A stretch of 49,883 bases of DNA from contig NZ_RQIS01000015.1 of assembly GCF_003837865.1 (NCBI RefSeq), forward strand, positions 1 to 49,883, written 5' to 3'. Below, piece by piece: positions 26,480 through 35,231 of this stretch. Each line of letters begins with the position of its first letter. Position 1 is the first letter of the stretch. Source of the stretch: Paraburkholderia dinghuensis (lineage in GTDB: Bacteria; Pseudomonadota; Gammaproteobacteria; Burkholderiales; Burkholderiaceae). Made by a program: the position numbers and the translations under genes. Below the pieces are notes generated by a model, which was not told the DNA's origin, ran no database searches, and saw nothing but the letters and a program-made list of their open reading frames with translations.

Positions 26480-26845
26480 TCAGCCCGCCAGCTTGCGGAA
26501 TGTCTCCAGCACGGCCTCGCCCTTGAACGGCTTCACAATCCAGCCGCGCACGCCGGCCGCTTTGCCGCGCTCTTTCATCGCCGGGCTGCTTTCCGTCGTG
26601 AGCATGACCACATTGACCGCCGTGTTCGCGAGGTCGCTGCGGATCTTCTCGACCATCGTGAGGCCGTCCATGTTCGGCATGTTCACGTCGCTCACCACGA
26701 GCTTGACGCCAGGATTCGCGCGCAGCTTCGTGAGGCCGTCCTTGCCGTCCACTGCCGTATCCACGTCGAGGCCGTTCTTGCGCAGAAAACCCGCCACTTC
26801 GTCGCGCACCGTGCTCGAATCGTCCACGATCAGAATTTTCGCCAT
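26480..26845 (-). CDS. CheY-like single-domain response regulator
   Basis: A 121-residue receiver domain with no output domain. Acid pocket D8-D9, phospho-acceptor D53 (VVSDVNMPNMDG), T83/T84 (MLTTE) and K105 (VKPF) are all present, so it should be phosphorylatable. ATG 26845 has AAGGAG 7 bases upstream; the open frame further up is not protein-like. It is the last gene of the chemosensory-like operon, 41 bases after the CheX-like gene. By analogy it takes phosphate from the CheA-like kinase and is dephosphorylated by the CheX-like protein; the downstream target is unknown. Confidence 0.92.
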   Translation of the reverse strand: MAKILIVDDSSTVRDEVAGFLRKNGLDVDTAVDGKDGLTKLRANPGVKLVVSDVNMPNMDGLTMVEKIRSDLANTAVNVVMLTTESSPAMKERGKAAGVRGWIVKPFKGEAVLETFRKLAG

Positions 26846-26886
26846 TTTGATTTCTCCTTCGCGTAGCGTAAAACGACTTTTTTTAT

Positions 26887-27417
26887 TTAAAACAATTCCA
26901 GCTCGCCGGTGCTTTCGCTCTGCGTTTCGGTGTCTGCCGCGACGAAGTCGAGCGACGTCTGCGAACAGACGCACACCGTCGCGCCGAGCCGCACGCTGCC
27001 GTCAATCACCAGCGCATACGACGACCGGTAATCAGGCTTAAGCTCGCGCAGATGTGGCAGGCACTCGCCGCTGAGCACATAGGGCGTCGACATGCCGAGG
27101 TCCGGGAAGTGCGCCACGAGTTGCTGGTTCATCGCGCCACAGCAGAGATTGCCGAATTCCATGAATGCTTCCGCGAGCGTGCGCTGCGCGTCGGCCGCGT
27201 AGTACCGGCGCATGGTTTCGTCATCATCGAAGTGCAGCAGCAACAGCAGACGGAATTGCATCGACGAAATCGTGAGCACCACCACCTGCGCGCCCTGCGC
27301 TGTGTGGCTCGCGTGCGGAGCGATTTCGCAGACATGTTGCGCGTCGGTGACGAGTCGCGTGCGCGCAGCCGCAAAGAAAATGCGCTCGATACTGTCCTTT
27401 GCGCGCGGGCCGATCAT
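26887..27417 (-). CDS. CheX-like chemotaxis phosphatase
   Basis: A 176-residue protein with a CheC/CheX/FliY-type fold. The key motif is E87-x2-N90-x3-G94 (EFGNLCCGAMN), the single active-site helix expected of CheX-like phospho-CheY phosphatases. Strands such as AQVVVLTISSMQFRLLLLLHFDD and VRLGATVCVCSQ surround it. The start overlaps the stop of the receptor-like gene by ATGA, so translation is coupled. It lies directly before the cheY-like gene, fitting a role in signal termination. The C-terminus ends in an acidic tail (TETQSESTGELELF). Confidence 0.75.
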   Translation of the reverse strand: MIGPRAKDSIERIFFAAARTRLVTDAQHVCEIAPHASHTAQGAQVVVLTISSMQFRLLLLLHFDDDETMRRYYAADAQRTLAEAFMEFGNLCCGAMNQQLVAHFPDLGMSTPYVLSGECLPHLRELKPDYRSSYALVIDGSVRLGATVCVCSQTSLDFVAADTETQSESTGELELF

Positions 27418-28154
27418 GCGGGCTCCCCGGTGCGCGTTTCCTTGAGCTGCGTCTTGAGCTGGTTCGACAGCGATTCGACGCTCGCAAGCGACGCCGCGAT
27501 CATCTTGCCGCCCGCCTGGATGTCCTGAAACGTCGCAGCAGTGATGAGGTCGTTGCGGTTCAGGCTGTCGCGATAGCTCTTGGAGAGTTCCTGCGAACGC
27601 GTCGCCAGCGCACGCACCTCGCCCGCCACGATCGAGAAACCACGACCCGCTGCGCCCGCTCGCGCCGCTTCGATCGACGCGTTGAGCGAAACGATCAGCA
27701 CATGGTTCACGATCGACGACAGCTCCTGATTCTTCTGGTGCATGTCATGGTTCTGCGCCATGAGCGAGGTCATCTGCTCGTGCCAGCGCTCGAACGTCGC
27801 CGACATGAGGCGCAAGCGCGTGGCCTCCTCCGCGATGCGTGCCGCGCGTTGCTGCGCGTCCTCACACCGCGCATGCTCGGCGGCGAGTGCGCCTTCAAGG
27901 GCGTCGGCGACGGATTTGCGCTGCGCCAGTTCGGCGCGCAGCGTGTCGACCTGCGATGTGAGCGCGTCGATTTCGCTCGCGCGCGCCGCAAAACGCTCAT
28001 TCGCTCGCGCCTCGGCCTGCGCAATCGCTTCCTCGTGCGTGACGATCTGCGCTTCGCCCTCGCGGCGCCAGCGCGCACGCGATATGCCAATCACGCCTGC
28101 GGCCGCGAGCGCCATGAGCGCGGCGCCTGCCACCCCTGCAAACACTATCGACAA
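27414..28154 (-). CDS. membrane-anchored truncated chemoreceptor-like protein
   Basis: About 246 residues, using TTG 28154 with GGGGGGAG 5 bases before it; the frame runs on to ATG 28226 inside the kinase gene. One transmembrane helix (VFAGVAGAALMALAAAGVIGI) is followed by coiled coil (EEAIAQAEARANERFAARASEIDALTSQ) and a short chemoreceptor tip (VSLNASIEAARAGAAGRGFSIVAGEVRALATRS). Compared with typical tips, the hairpin FQTNILALNA is replaced by HVLIVSLNA, and there is no ligand-binding, HAMP or methylation-helix repeat. It could be a signalling or scaffold piece rather than a receptor. It lies between the kinase and CheX-like genes in the operon. Confidence 0.7.
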   Translation of the reverse strand: MSIVFAGVAGAALMALAAAGVIGISRARWRREGEAQIVTHEEAIAQAEARANERFAARASEIDALTSQVDTLRAELAQRKSVADALEGALAAEHARCEDAQQRAARIAEEATRLRLMSATFERWHEQMTSLMAQNHDMHQKNQELSSIVNHVLIVSLNASIEAARAGAAGRGFSIVAGEVRALATRSQELSKSYRDSLNRNDLITAATFQDIQAGGKMIAASLASVESLSNQLKTQLKETRTGEPA

Positions 28155-28176
28155 CACAACTCCCCCCGAAAATACG

Positions 28177-30537
28177 CTAGATCGCCAGCGCCTGCGCACG
28201 CTCGGCGCGCTCCGCGCCGGCACCATCCACTACCCACTGCGCGGGCAAATACACGACCGTCTCGAAGTGCCGATAATCCGCACCGTGACGGCTGTCCGTG
28301 AAGCGCAATTCGATACGGCCGCCTTCGCCTTCGAGGAATGCGCGCACCGCATCCATGCCCACGCCACGTCCCGACACTTCGGTCACGTCGTGAGCCGTCG
28401 AAAAGCCCGACCGGAAAATGAAGCCGGCAATCGTCTCATCGCTTGCGGCCTCGTCCTGCGCAAGCCAGCCGCGCTCCACAGCGATGCTGCGGATACGCGC
28501 GAGCGCAAGACCGCGGCCATCGTCCGCGAGCGCCAATTGCAGCGCACCACCGCTCACGCCTGCTTCGATGGCAATACACCCCGCTTCGGCCTTGCCTTGC
28601 GCGCGACGTTGCGCCGGCATTTCAATACCGTGGTCAAGCGAGTTTCGGAGCAGATGCGTGAACACGTCATTCATCACCGAGGCGGCGCCGCTACGCAGCC
28701 GATAACCGTTGTCGACAATGCGCACGACGGGCGCGACCTTACCCAGTTCGGCAGCCAGCGACGGCAGTGAATCGATCACGCCCGCGAGCGCGTCGGCGAT
28801 CGCCACGGTGCCGATGCGAGCGAGCGTCCCGCGCACCGTCTCGCGCATCGCACACAGCGACGCGAGATCATCTGCGTCGGCGGCGTCGAGTGCGCGCAAC
28901 ACCGTGTCGATCTGCTCGCGCGCCACGCTCACGCTGCCGTCATCGCTCGCAGCGCGCGTGCCGCGGCCGAGGCTCACTTCGTTGATCGTGGCGTAGTGCT
29001 CGAGCGATGCCTTCACGCGTTCGAGGTCGGCGATGAGCGCCTGCTGATCCCATTCGTGACTCGCGTCCTCGCGGCGCAGCGCGTCGTAGCGCTGTTCGAC
29101 TTCGTGCACGACGCCTGTGAGATGCTGCAGGCTGTACGTGCGCGCATTGCCCTTCACCGTATGCATGTTGCGGAACAACTCGGCAATGGCGCTCATATCG
29201 GCGCAGTCGTGCTGGCGAATAATGCGCTCGTTCTCGTGAATGAAGCCCTTCGAGCTTTCCACGAACCGATGAAACTTCTCTTCACTCACCGCGAGAATTT
29301 CGCCGATCATCTGCAGGCGGCGCTTCTGCTCGCCCGCTTCGGCCGCGAGTTCGCGCAGTTCGGTCACGTCGCGCACGCACAGCATGAGGCGCACGACGAT
29401 GTCGTTTTCGTCCATGATCGCCGACCAGCTGAGGTCGAGCACCTTCTCGCGGCCATCGGGCATCGTGCGCGTGATTTCGTTGACGAGCAGATGCTGGTTG
29501 AACGCGAAATTCACGCTGTCCTCGCCGAGGCACGCATCGACGGCCGCGTCGATCTGCGCGATCGTGTCGGCGTCGAGGCTCGATTGCGAGAATACGAGAT
29601 CCATGAGCGGACGCCCGGCGATCTCGTCCGTCTCGAAGATCGCTTCCAGATACGCCGAGTACTCGTTGTGAATCGTCGCGCCTTCCACGACGGTGAGAAT
29701 GCCCTGCTGCATGTTCTGCAGCATGGCCTGAATGTCGGCGGTCTTTCGCGCGAGCTGCGCAGAGCTATGCTGGATCTTCTCGATCATGCCGTTGAACGCG
29801 ACGATCGAATGGCCGATCTCGTCCATGCGGCCCACCGGCACGCGCCGCGTGAAGTCCTGGTTCGACGCGATTTCGCTCATCATCGCCTGCATACGCGAGA
29901 GCGGACGCGTGATCTGGCGGTAGAGCAGCAAGCCAATCACCGTGAGCAGCAGCACCGCGCCGCCCGTTACACCGGCGATGGCACTCGTCGTGGTGTCAAG
30001 CGTGGCGTTCAGCGCGCGGATCGCGTCGTCTTTCTGGCGGTTTTTCTCGACGCGCATCGTCGTGACGATGCCCTCCAGCTCGTCGCGATACTGAGCGACG
30101 TTCGCGAAGAGATACGCCTGCGCGAGTTCGGTCTTGCCCGCGGCCTTCATCTTCGCGGTGTCGTCGATCGCGGAGAAATAGTTCGCAACGCTCTCCTGCG
30201 CCTGTGCGACGAGGCCGTCCTGAGCGTGACTCGCAGCGGCCTTGCGCTGGACATCGAGCGCGGCGCGCAGCGCGGCTTCCTTCGTCTTCAGCTCGTCCTG
30301 TGCGAGCGTCGCCGTGTTCACATCCGGGGCGTAGATGAGCGTCATCGTCGCCAGCTGCACGTCTTTCACCAGCGAAACGAGATCGGAAGAAGCCAGCGCG
30401 CTTGGCACGACGCCTTGCGTGACCTGGCGGACATCGGCTGCGCTGTGCCGCGTCTGATACACCGCGTAGCCGCCGATGGCGGACAGCGCGACGAACATCA
30501 GAACGATGAGCAGCGTAATGCGGTGACGTATGGTCAT
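28177..30537 (-). CDS. CheA-like sensor kinase with 4HB-HAMP-PAS-Hpt-HATPase architecture
   Basis: A 786-residue membrane kinase. Order: TM1 (8-28), periplasmic helical bundle like 4HB_MCP (30-185), TM2 (188-206), HAMP (207-262), PAS-like domain (about 272-398), Hpt domain with phospho-acceptor H459 (RNMHTVKGNA), then a CheA-type HATPase with N-box N632-SLDHGIE, D672-DGRG and S722-GRGVGMD. There is no P5/CheW-like regulatory domain and no canonical dimerisation/H-box kinase domain, so it is a receptor-kinase fusion using a CheA-type Hpt phosphorelay. ATG 30537 starts the first helix with a GGGGG SD. It is the first gene of the operon, followed by receptor-like, CheX-like and CheY-like genes. 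Confidence 0.88.
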   Translation of the reverse strand: MTIRHRITLLIVLMFVALSAIGGYAVYQTRHSAADVRQVTQGVVPSALASSDLVSLVKDVQLATMTLIYAPDVNTATLAQDELKTKEAALRAALDVQRKAAASHAQDGLVAQAQESVANYFSAIDDTAKMKAAGKTELAQAYLFANVAQYRDELEGIVTTMRVEKNRQKDDAIRALNATLDTTTSAIAGVTGGAVLLLTVIGLLLYRQITRPLSRMQAMMSEIASNQDFTRRVPVGRMDEIGHSIVAFNGMIEKIQHSSAQLARKTADIQAMLQNMQQGILTVVEGATIHNEYSAYLEAIFETDEIAGRPLMDLVFSQSSLDADTIAQIDAAVDACLGEDSVNFAFNQHLLVNEITRTMPDGREKVLDLSWSAIMDENDIVVRLMLCVRDVTELRELAAEAGEQKRRLQMIGEILAVSEEKFHRFVESSKGFIHENERIIRQHDCADMSAIAELFRNMHTVKGNARTYSLQHLTGVVHEVEQRYDALRREDASHEWDQQALIADLERVKASLEHYATINEVSLGRGTRAASDDGSVSVAREQIDTVLRALDAADADDLASLCAMRETVRGTLARIGTVAIADALAGVIDSLPSLAAELGKVAPVVRIVDNGYRLRSGAASVMNDVFTHLLRNSLDHGIEMPAQRRAQGKAEAGCIAIEAGVSGGALQLALADDGRGLALARIRSIAVERGWLAQDEAASDETIAGFIFRSGFSTAHDVTEVSGRGVGMDAVRAFLEGEGGRIELRFTDSRHGADYRHFETVVYLPAQWVVDGAGAERAERAQALAI

Positions 30538-30758
30538 GGTCAAAACCCCCGGCCGTATCGCGCCGGTCGCGCTATGGTTGCGCGACTCGTGACGCAAAGG
30601 GCAATAGTTCGTGCCGGGATTATCACGAGGGGTTGTGACCGATTTGTGAATGTTCATATGTATGCAAGGCAAGCGTGGCGACCGCGAGACGAGGCGCGGA
30701 AACGGCAAGGCAGAACCCTGCTGCCTTGCGACTCAAGGAGTTACGGCCTTGCGGTAAT

Positions 30759-31631
30759 ATGGTGCAAACGTTTCATTCGAGGTATTTGCCCGTGCCCTCA
30801 TCGCCGATATCCTGCGACGCCTCGCCGCAATTCTGGCGCGACGCAGCGCTCCCGTTCATCGAGGTGCGTGCGATTGCCGATGGCCGCAAGGTGCGCTACG
30901 GACGCCACGCGCACAGCACGTTTTCGATTGGCGCGGTGACGGGCGGGCACAGTACATATCTCAACGGCAACACACTGCAGCACATCGGTGCAGGCGCGGT
31001 GGTGGTCGTCAATCCGGAAGTCGTGCATGCGTGCAATCCGGCCGAAGTGGCGCCGTGGGCCTACCGCATGTTCTATCTGGATGTGGACTGGCTCGCAAAG
31101 CTTCAGCAGGATCTCGGCTTCGGTGAGCATCACGGCTTTCACGCGTTCGAACAGACCTTGAGCATGCGGCCCGAACTGTTCGCCGGTCTCAACCAGCTCT
31201 ACGCGCTGCTCATCGACGCACGCGAAGACACGCTGCGCAAGGAAAGCGCGATCGTCGCGTACTTCTCGACGCTGCAGCAGGTGCTGAATCCCGCACCCGT
31301 CGCGGGAGGACGCGAGCCGAACCATCGCCTCGCGCGCGCAGCCGGCTTCATCGACGACAACTACACGCGCACACTCAGGCTCGAAGAGATCTGCGCGGCG
31401 GCGGATCTCTCGCCGTCGTATCTGATTCGCGCGTTCAGGCAGCAGTACGGTATGACGCCGCATGCGTACATCGTGAACCGGCGCATCGAGTTCAGTCGCG
31501 CGCAACTGCGGCGCGGCCGTGCCATTGCCGACGTCGCCGCCGAAGCCGGTTTCGCCGACCAAGCGCATCTCCAGCGCGCGTTCCGCCAGTTCGTCGCGGC
31601 AACGCCGGGTCAATATCGCGGCAACGCCTGA
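30759..31631 (+). CDS. AraC family regulator (AraC_binding cupin)
   Basis: A 290-residue regulator with an N-terminal cupin sensor (about 15-160: HSTFSIGAVTGGHSTYLNG, VVVVNPEVVHACNP) and a C-terminal double HTH (LRLEEICAAADLSPSYLIRAF, AIADVAAEAGFADQAHLQRAF, ending TPGQYR). The start ATG 30759 is the best in-frame choice; a longer frame opens at 30675 and the SD (AAGGAG near 30735) is rather far. It is divergent from the kinase operon and convergent with a LysE exporter 18 bases downstream. Similar AraC-LysE pairs occur where the regulator controls amino-acid export. Confidence 0.9.
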   Translation: MVQTFHSRYLPVPSSPISCDASPQFWRDAALPFIEVRAIADGRKVRYGRHAHSTFSIGAVTGGHSTYLNGNTLQHIGAGAVVVVNPEVVHACNPAEVAPWAYRMFYLDVDWLAKLQQDLGFGEHHGFHAFEQTLSMRPELFAGLNQLYALLIDAREDTLRKESAIVAYFSTLQQVLNPAPVAGGREPNHRLARAAGFIDDNYTRTLRLEEICAAADLSPSYLIRAFRQQYGMTPHAYIVNRRIEFSRAQLRRGRAIADVAAEAGFADQAHLQRAFRQFVAATPGQYRGNA

Positions 31632-31649
31632 GCGCGGGCTACATCGTCT

Positions 31650-32225
31650 TCACGTCATCGACAGATATAGCGCCGAAGCCGCGAGCAGCCCGGCCATGCT
31701 CCGATTGACGAGCCGCACGCGCGCAGGCTCCCGCATTGCATGGCGCAGCGACGCACCCGCCCACGCCCAGCACGCGATCGACACGAAGCAGATGACGAAG
31801 TAGATGGCAGCGAACTGCCACACGAGCGCCTTGTCGCCCGACGCCGCATAGGCGCCCATCCCGGCCACCGACGCGAGCCAGGCCTTCGGATTGAGCCATT
31901 GCATCATCGCGCCCATCAGGAGCGACGGTCCCCGTGCGGTGCCCGTGTCGTCGATGCGGCCATCGTCGGCAGCCAGGCGCCACGCGACGTAGAGCACAAA
32001 AGCCACGCCGGCCCAGCGGATCGCAAGCGTGAGCACCGGCCATTTCGCGAGCAGTTCGTGCAAGCCCAGACCGATCAATAGAAGCAGCAACGTGAATCCG
32101 GCGGTTGCGCCCCACACGTGGCGCAGGCCGTAACGCGCGCCGGTGCCTAGCGCGACGACATTGACGGGTCCAGGGGTAATCGACGTGGCCAGCGCGAAAG
32201 CGGCCATCGAAAGTGCGGTGCTCAC
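31650..32225 (-). CDS. LysE family amino-acid/metabolite exporter
   Basis: A 191-residue membrane protein with about six helices. The start GTG 32225 is preferred: GAGG lies 7 bases before it, and the translation (STALSMAAFALATSITPGPVNVVAL) gives the canonical LysE/RhtB N-terminus with the ITPGPVN motif. Other family pieces are GLRHVWGATAGFTLLLLL and MGAMMQWLNPKAWL. It exports amino acids or analogues; substrate not specified by sequence. It converges with the AraC gene. Confidence 0.9.
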   Translation of the reverse strand: MSTALSMAAFALATSITPGPVNVVALGTGARYGLRHVWGATAGFTLLLLLIGLGLHELLAKWPVLTLAIRWAGVAFVLYVAWRLAADDGRIDDTGTARGPSLLMGAMMQWLNPKAWLASVAGMGAYAASGDKALVWQFAAIYFVICFVSIACWAWAGASLRHAMREPARVRLVNRSMAGLLAASALYLSMT

Positions 32226-32304
32226 AGGTATCCTCGTTACGCCCGGTGGCGATGAATCACTGACCGAGCGTACTGGGACCGTGTGGATGCGTATTGAAGA
32301 AAAT

Positions 32305-32326
32305 TGCCCTGCGTGAAGGCAGGGCA
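32305..32326 (-). terminator. possible hairpin terminator (minus direction)
   Basis: Perfect 8-base stem TGCCCTGC/GCAGGGCA with a 6-base loop. On the minus strand it is followed by ATTTTCTT. The position upstream of the LysE gene would insulate it from transcription arriving from the right. The T run is short, so this is tentative. Confidence 0.4.
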
Positions 32327-32810
32327 CGGCGGTGCAAGACGGCGACCGATCAGGGCGAGGTCATCGCGGCCTGCTCCGCATGCCTTGCTTGCAGAACTGG
32401 AACAAGTCGTGAACAGCACCGTCACGCTGCACGCGGCGAAAATTTACTACGTACTACCAGGCGTTGGGAGTCGTCACGGACGCGCCGAAGTCGCTCGTGG
32501 CGCGACCGCTTTTCGCCAGCCTCGTCTCGATCTTGCGCAACACTTGTGCGGTCCAACTGGACTGCATCGTTCTGCCGACCGACGGGCGATGAAGCGCCGC
32601 ATCGACGAGAAAAGCGCCGCGATGCTCCGCGTCGCGCGAACGACTTAGATTTGCGTGTGCCCACGCGTTCGCGCCGTTTCGTGATTGCTACGAGGCTACG
32701 AGGAACCCGACTGCTTTCATTCCCGGGCGCGACGTCGTTGCCGTCAACCACGCATCCCGCAACGAGGCACTACCCAAGCCTTCTGAGCCCACCCCACGCT
32801 TGCCCCATAA

Positions 32811-33014
32811 GTTACCCACAGAAAACGTGGAGAAGCCTGTGAGTATCTTTCGGAGAAATGCGCCAAGCCCTTGAGCGCAAAAGAACTCTGCAAAACGCAA
32901 GCATCGTGGGCTACGTCTGGAAACGTCCGCGTAAAACGCCTTGAGTTTTCCACAGAAAACGTGAGCAACCCTGTGCATATCCTCCTGGCATGTATGCCAA
33001 GGCATTGAACCGAA
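32811..33014. repeat. two degenerate tandem units with DnaA-box-like ends
   Basis: Unit 1 (from 32811) and unit 2 (from 32945) share GTT-x-x-CCACAGAAAACGTG, then CCTGTG and later GCCAAG...TTGA. The boxes TTACCCACA (32812-32820) and TTTTCCACA (32946-32954) each differ by one base from the DnaA box TTATCCACA, and each unit also has a decayed facing box after CCTGTG. The offset is 134 bases. Confidence 0.6.
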
Positions 33015-33142
33015 ACGGAATTCCCATTCCCCTCGCTCGCGGGTCAGCACTCTTCGCTGAATAACCCTAAATTTCTTGCGGGAATTGCCGATATGTCAAT
33101 TCAATGACAGGCCGGTCCACAGGCCCGCCAGCAAGGAAATTT

Positions 33143-34771
33143 ATGCGCAATAATCAGCCCGTCACGCAGCAGGAATACGACTATCCCGCCTCGCAGATGC
33201 TTGTCTCGGCCACCGACCTCAAAGGCCGCATCCAGTACTGCAATCCCACCTTCATCGCTGTCTCCGGGTACACCCGGGACGAGTTGACCGGCAAGGCGCA
33301 CAACATCATTCGCCATCCGGACATGCCGCCGGAAGCCTTCGCCGATTTGTGGAAGACAATTGGCGAAGGCCGTCCCTGGACCGCGCTCGTGAAGAATCGC
33401 CGCAAGAACGGCGATTACTACTGGGTGCGCGCGAACGTGACGCCGATCGAGGAACGGGGCGCCGTGGTCGGCTACCTGAGCGTGCGAGTGAAGCCGTCGC
33501 GCGACGAAATCCGCGGCGCCGAGGCGCTCTACGCGAAGATGCGCGAAGGCACGCTGCGCGGTGTGCGACTGCGCCGCGGCACGATCGTTCGCACCGGCAT
33601 CGTGGGCGCGCTGGAAGGACTCCTGCGTGTGCCCATCGCCACGCGCGTTGCAATCGGCTACGCCGGCGTGCCCGCCGTGATGGCGCTCGCCGCCTTTGCT
33701 GCCTGGCAAGGCCTGCCGCCGTTGCCCTTCTGGGGCGCATTCGGCGCAGCGTGCATCTGCGGCGCCATAGCCTGGTGGCTGACCACGAGCCACCTCGGCA
33801 CGCCGCTCGAACAGATGACCACCGCCTCGACGCGCATGGCCGCAGGCGATCTCACCGCCACCCTGCAGATCACCACGCACGACGATCTCGGCGAAGTGCT
33901 CCTCGCACTGAATCAGTTGCAGGCCAACCTCACGGCCATCGTGCTCGACGTGCGCGTGCAGATCGATGGCATGCTCAACGCCGCACACGAGATTTCCAGC
34001 AGCAGCGCCGATCTCTCGCGACGCACCGAAGTCCAGGCGGCCTCACTCGAAGAAACCGCCTCGACCATGGAGCAGCTGACCAGCACCGTAGAGGCCAACG
34101 CCGATGCAAGCGCGCGCGCGCTCAACCTCGCACGCGAAGCACAGGCCGTTGCAGCCGAAGGCGGCTCGATCGCCAGTCAGGTCGAGCGCACGATGGCGGG
34201 CATCAATGAAGCATCGCTGCGCATCAGCGATATCGTCGGCGTGATCGACGGCATCGCGTTCCAGACCAACATCCTCGCCTTGAACGCGGCCGTCGAAGCC
34301 GCGCGCGCGGGCGAAGCGGGCCGCTCATTCGCGGTCGTCGCGAGCGAGGTGCGCACGCTTGCACAGCGCTGCGCGGCGTCGGCGAGGGAGATCAAGGACG
34401 TCGTCGACGCCAGCGTGAACGAAGTGGCGCAAGGCACCCAACTCGTCTCGCGCACGACCGCCCAGATGCGCGCGATCGACGAGGCCGTGGGCCGTGTGTC
34501 GTCGATCATCGTCGAAGTGGCGAACGCGAGCAGCGAGCAGGCGGAAGGGATCCGCCAGGTGAACCAGGCCATCACCCATCTCGACAGCGCGACGCAGCAG
34601 AACGCGGCGCTCGTCGAGCAAGCGGCCGCTACCGCGATGCACCTCGCCGATCAGGCCGACGTGCTCGACGAAGCGGTACGGCTCTTCACCGTGGGCGGCG
34701 CTCAAGCCGCGCGGCGCAACCCGGTGCGGGCGACGCAGGCGCAACCGCTCGAAGAAACGGAATACGCGTGA
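33143..34771 (+). CDS. aer: Aer-type PAS methyl-accepting chemotaxis receptor
   Basis: A 542-residue receptor. It has an N-terminal PAS domain (20-125: DLKGRIQYCNPTFIAVSGY, HNIIRHPDMPPEAFADLW, GDYYWVRANVTP) of the FAD-binding Aer type. Two closely spaced membrane helices follow (about 175-220), then HAMP, and the chemoreceptor signalling domain with the canonical tip IAFQTNILALNAAVEAARAGE and flanking long coiled coil. It senses redox or oxygen-linked energy state and controls CheA. ATG 33143 has AAGGA about 8 bases upstream; the frame opens at 33104. No NWETF-type C-terminal methylation tag is seen. A strong terminator lies 160 bases downstream. Confidence 0.9.
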   Translation: MRNNQPVTQQEYDYPASQMLVSATDLKGRIQYCNPTFIAVSGYTRDELTGKAHNIIRHPDMPPEAFADLWKTIGEGRPWTALVKNRRKNGDYYWVRANVTPIEERGAVVGYLSVRVKPSRDEIRGAEALYAKMREGTLRGVRLRRGTIVRTGIVGALEGLLRVPIATRVAIGYAGVPAVMALAAFAAWQGLPPLPFWGAFGAACICGAIAWWLTTSHLGTPLEQMTTASTRMAAGDLTATLQITTHDDLGEVLLALNQLQANLTAIVLDVRVQIDGMLNAAHEISSSSADLSRRTEVQAASLEETASTMEQLTSTVEANADASARALNLAREAQAVAAEGGSIASQVERTMAGINEASLRISDIVGVIDGIAFQTNILALNAAVEAARAGEAGRSFAVVASEVRTLAQRCAASAREIKDVVDASVNEVAQGTQLVSRTTAQMRAIDEAVGRVSSIIVEVANASSEQAEGIRQVNQAITHLDSATQQNAALVEQAAATAMHLADQADVLDEAVRLFTVGGAQAARRNPVRATQAQPLEETEYA

Positions 34772-35231
34772 CGAATGACACGCGGCCAGCGTCAAGTCAA
34801 TCGCCCCGTCGAGACCTATTGGTCTGAAATATCGGCGTAAGTCCCATCTCGACAGCCCGATCCGCGACGCACACCATTTGCACATCAGCACGTCCTACGT
34901 GGGTCTGCTGATCCGAGTAACAACGGCGTTTCAGCGGCTCATCCGGCCATACCGGGTGGGCCGATTTTTTTTGGTCACGAGGGTGAGCGCTATCGGAAAC
35001 CCTCCGGCGACGCGCCGCGACCGTATGCACTGGGGTCGCGACAAACGCATGCACCATGAACTTGTTGTGAAGCGCGCAAAAAGCCGCGGCAAATCTGCGA
35101 GTCGCGTTACACTGGCTTGCCGGGACTCCGCGGCACACACATGCTGTGTGCGCCCGCGCGCATTCGGAAAGCACGCTGCGCGGCCGACCCCGTACAATGG
35201 CTCGACTACCCAACGCACGAGGACAATATCA
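34772..35231. other. intergenic stretch after aer
   Basis: Contains the terminator at 34935-34972 and the upstream region of the small gene at 35232. Nothing else recognised. Confidence 0.5.
34935..34972 (+). terminator. rho-independent terminator downstream of aer
   Basis: A 12-base stem CGGCTCATCCGG (34935-34946) / CCGGGTGGGCCG (34952-34963) with two G-T pairs, a 5-base loop, and an 8-T run at 34965-34972 on the plus strand. This is the clearest terminator in the window. Confidence 0.75.

Larger units (their letters stand above)
32226..33142. other. long intergenic stretch between LysE and Aer genes
   Basis: Has a hairpin at 32305-32326, an open plus-strand segment near 32450-32590 (YQALGVVTDAPKSLVARPLF...) that reads somewhat protein-like but is not recognised and lacks a start, and a pair of DnaA-box-like repeats (32811-33014). 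No complete gene seen. Confidence 0.5.

Noticed and set aside
30651..30670. ATATGTATGCAA near the kinase promoter as a fourth MarR-type site
   Set aside because: It lacks the centred dyad of the other three sites; only a half-site resemblance.
28996..30939. 647-codon plus-strand frame opposite the kinase gene
   Set aside because: Shadow of the CheA-like kinase; translation shows only Arg/His/Val-rich sequence with no domain.
32450..32590. Protein-like plus-strand segment (YQALGVVTDAPKSL...)
   Set aside because: No start codon with SD, no recognised family, and it ends after about 45 codons; could be a relic but cannot be supported.
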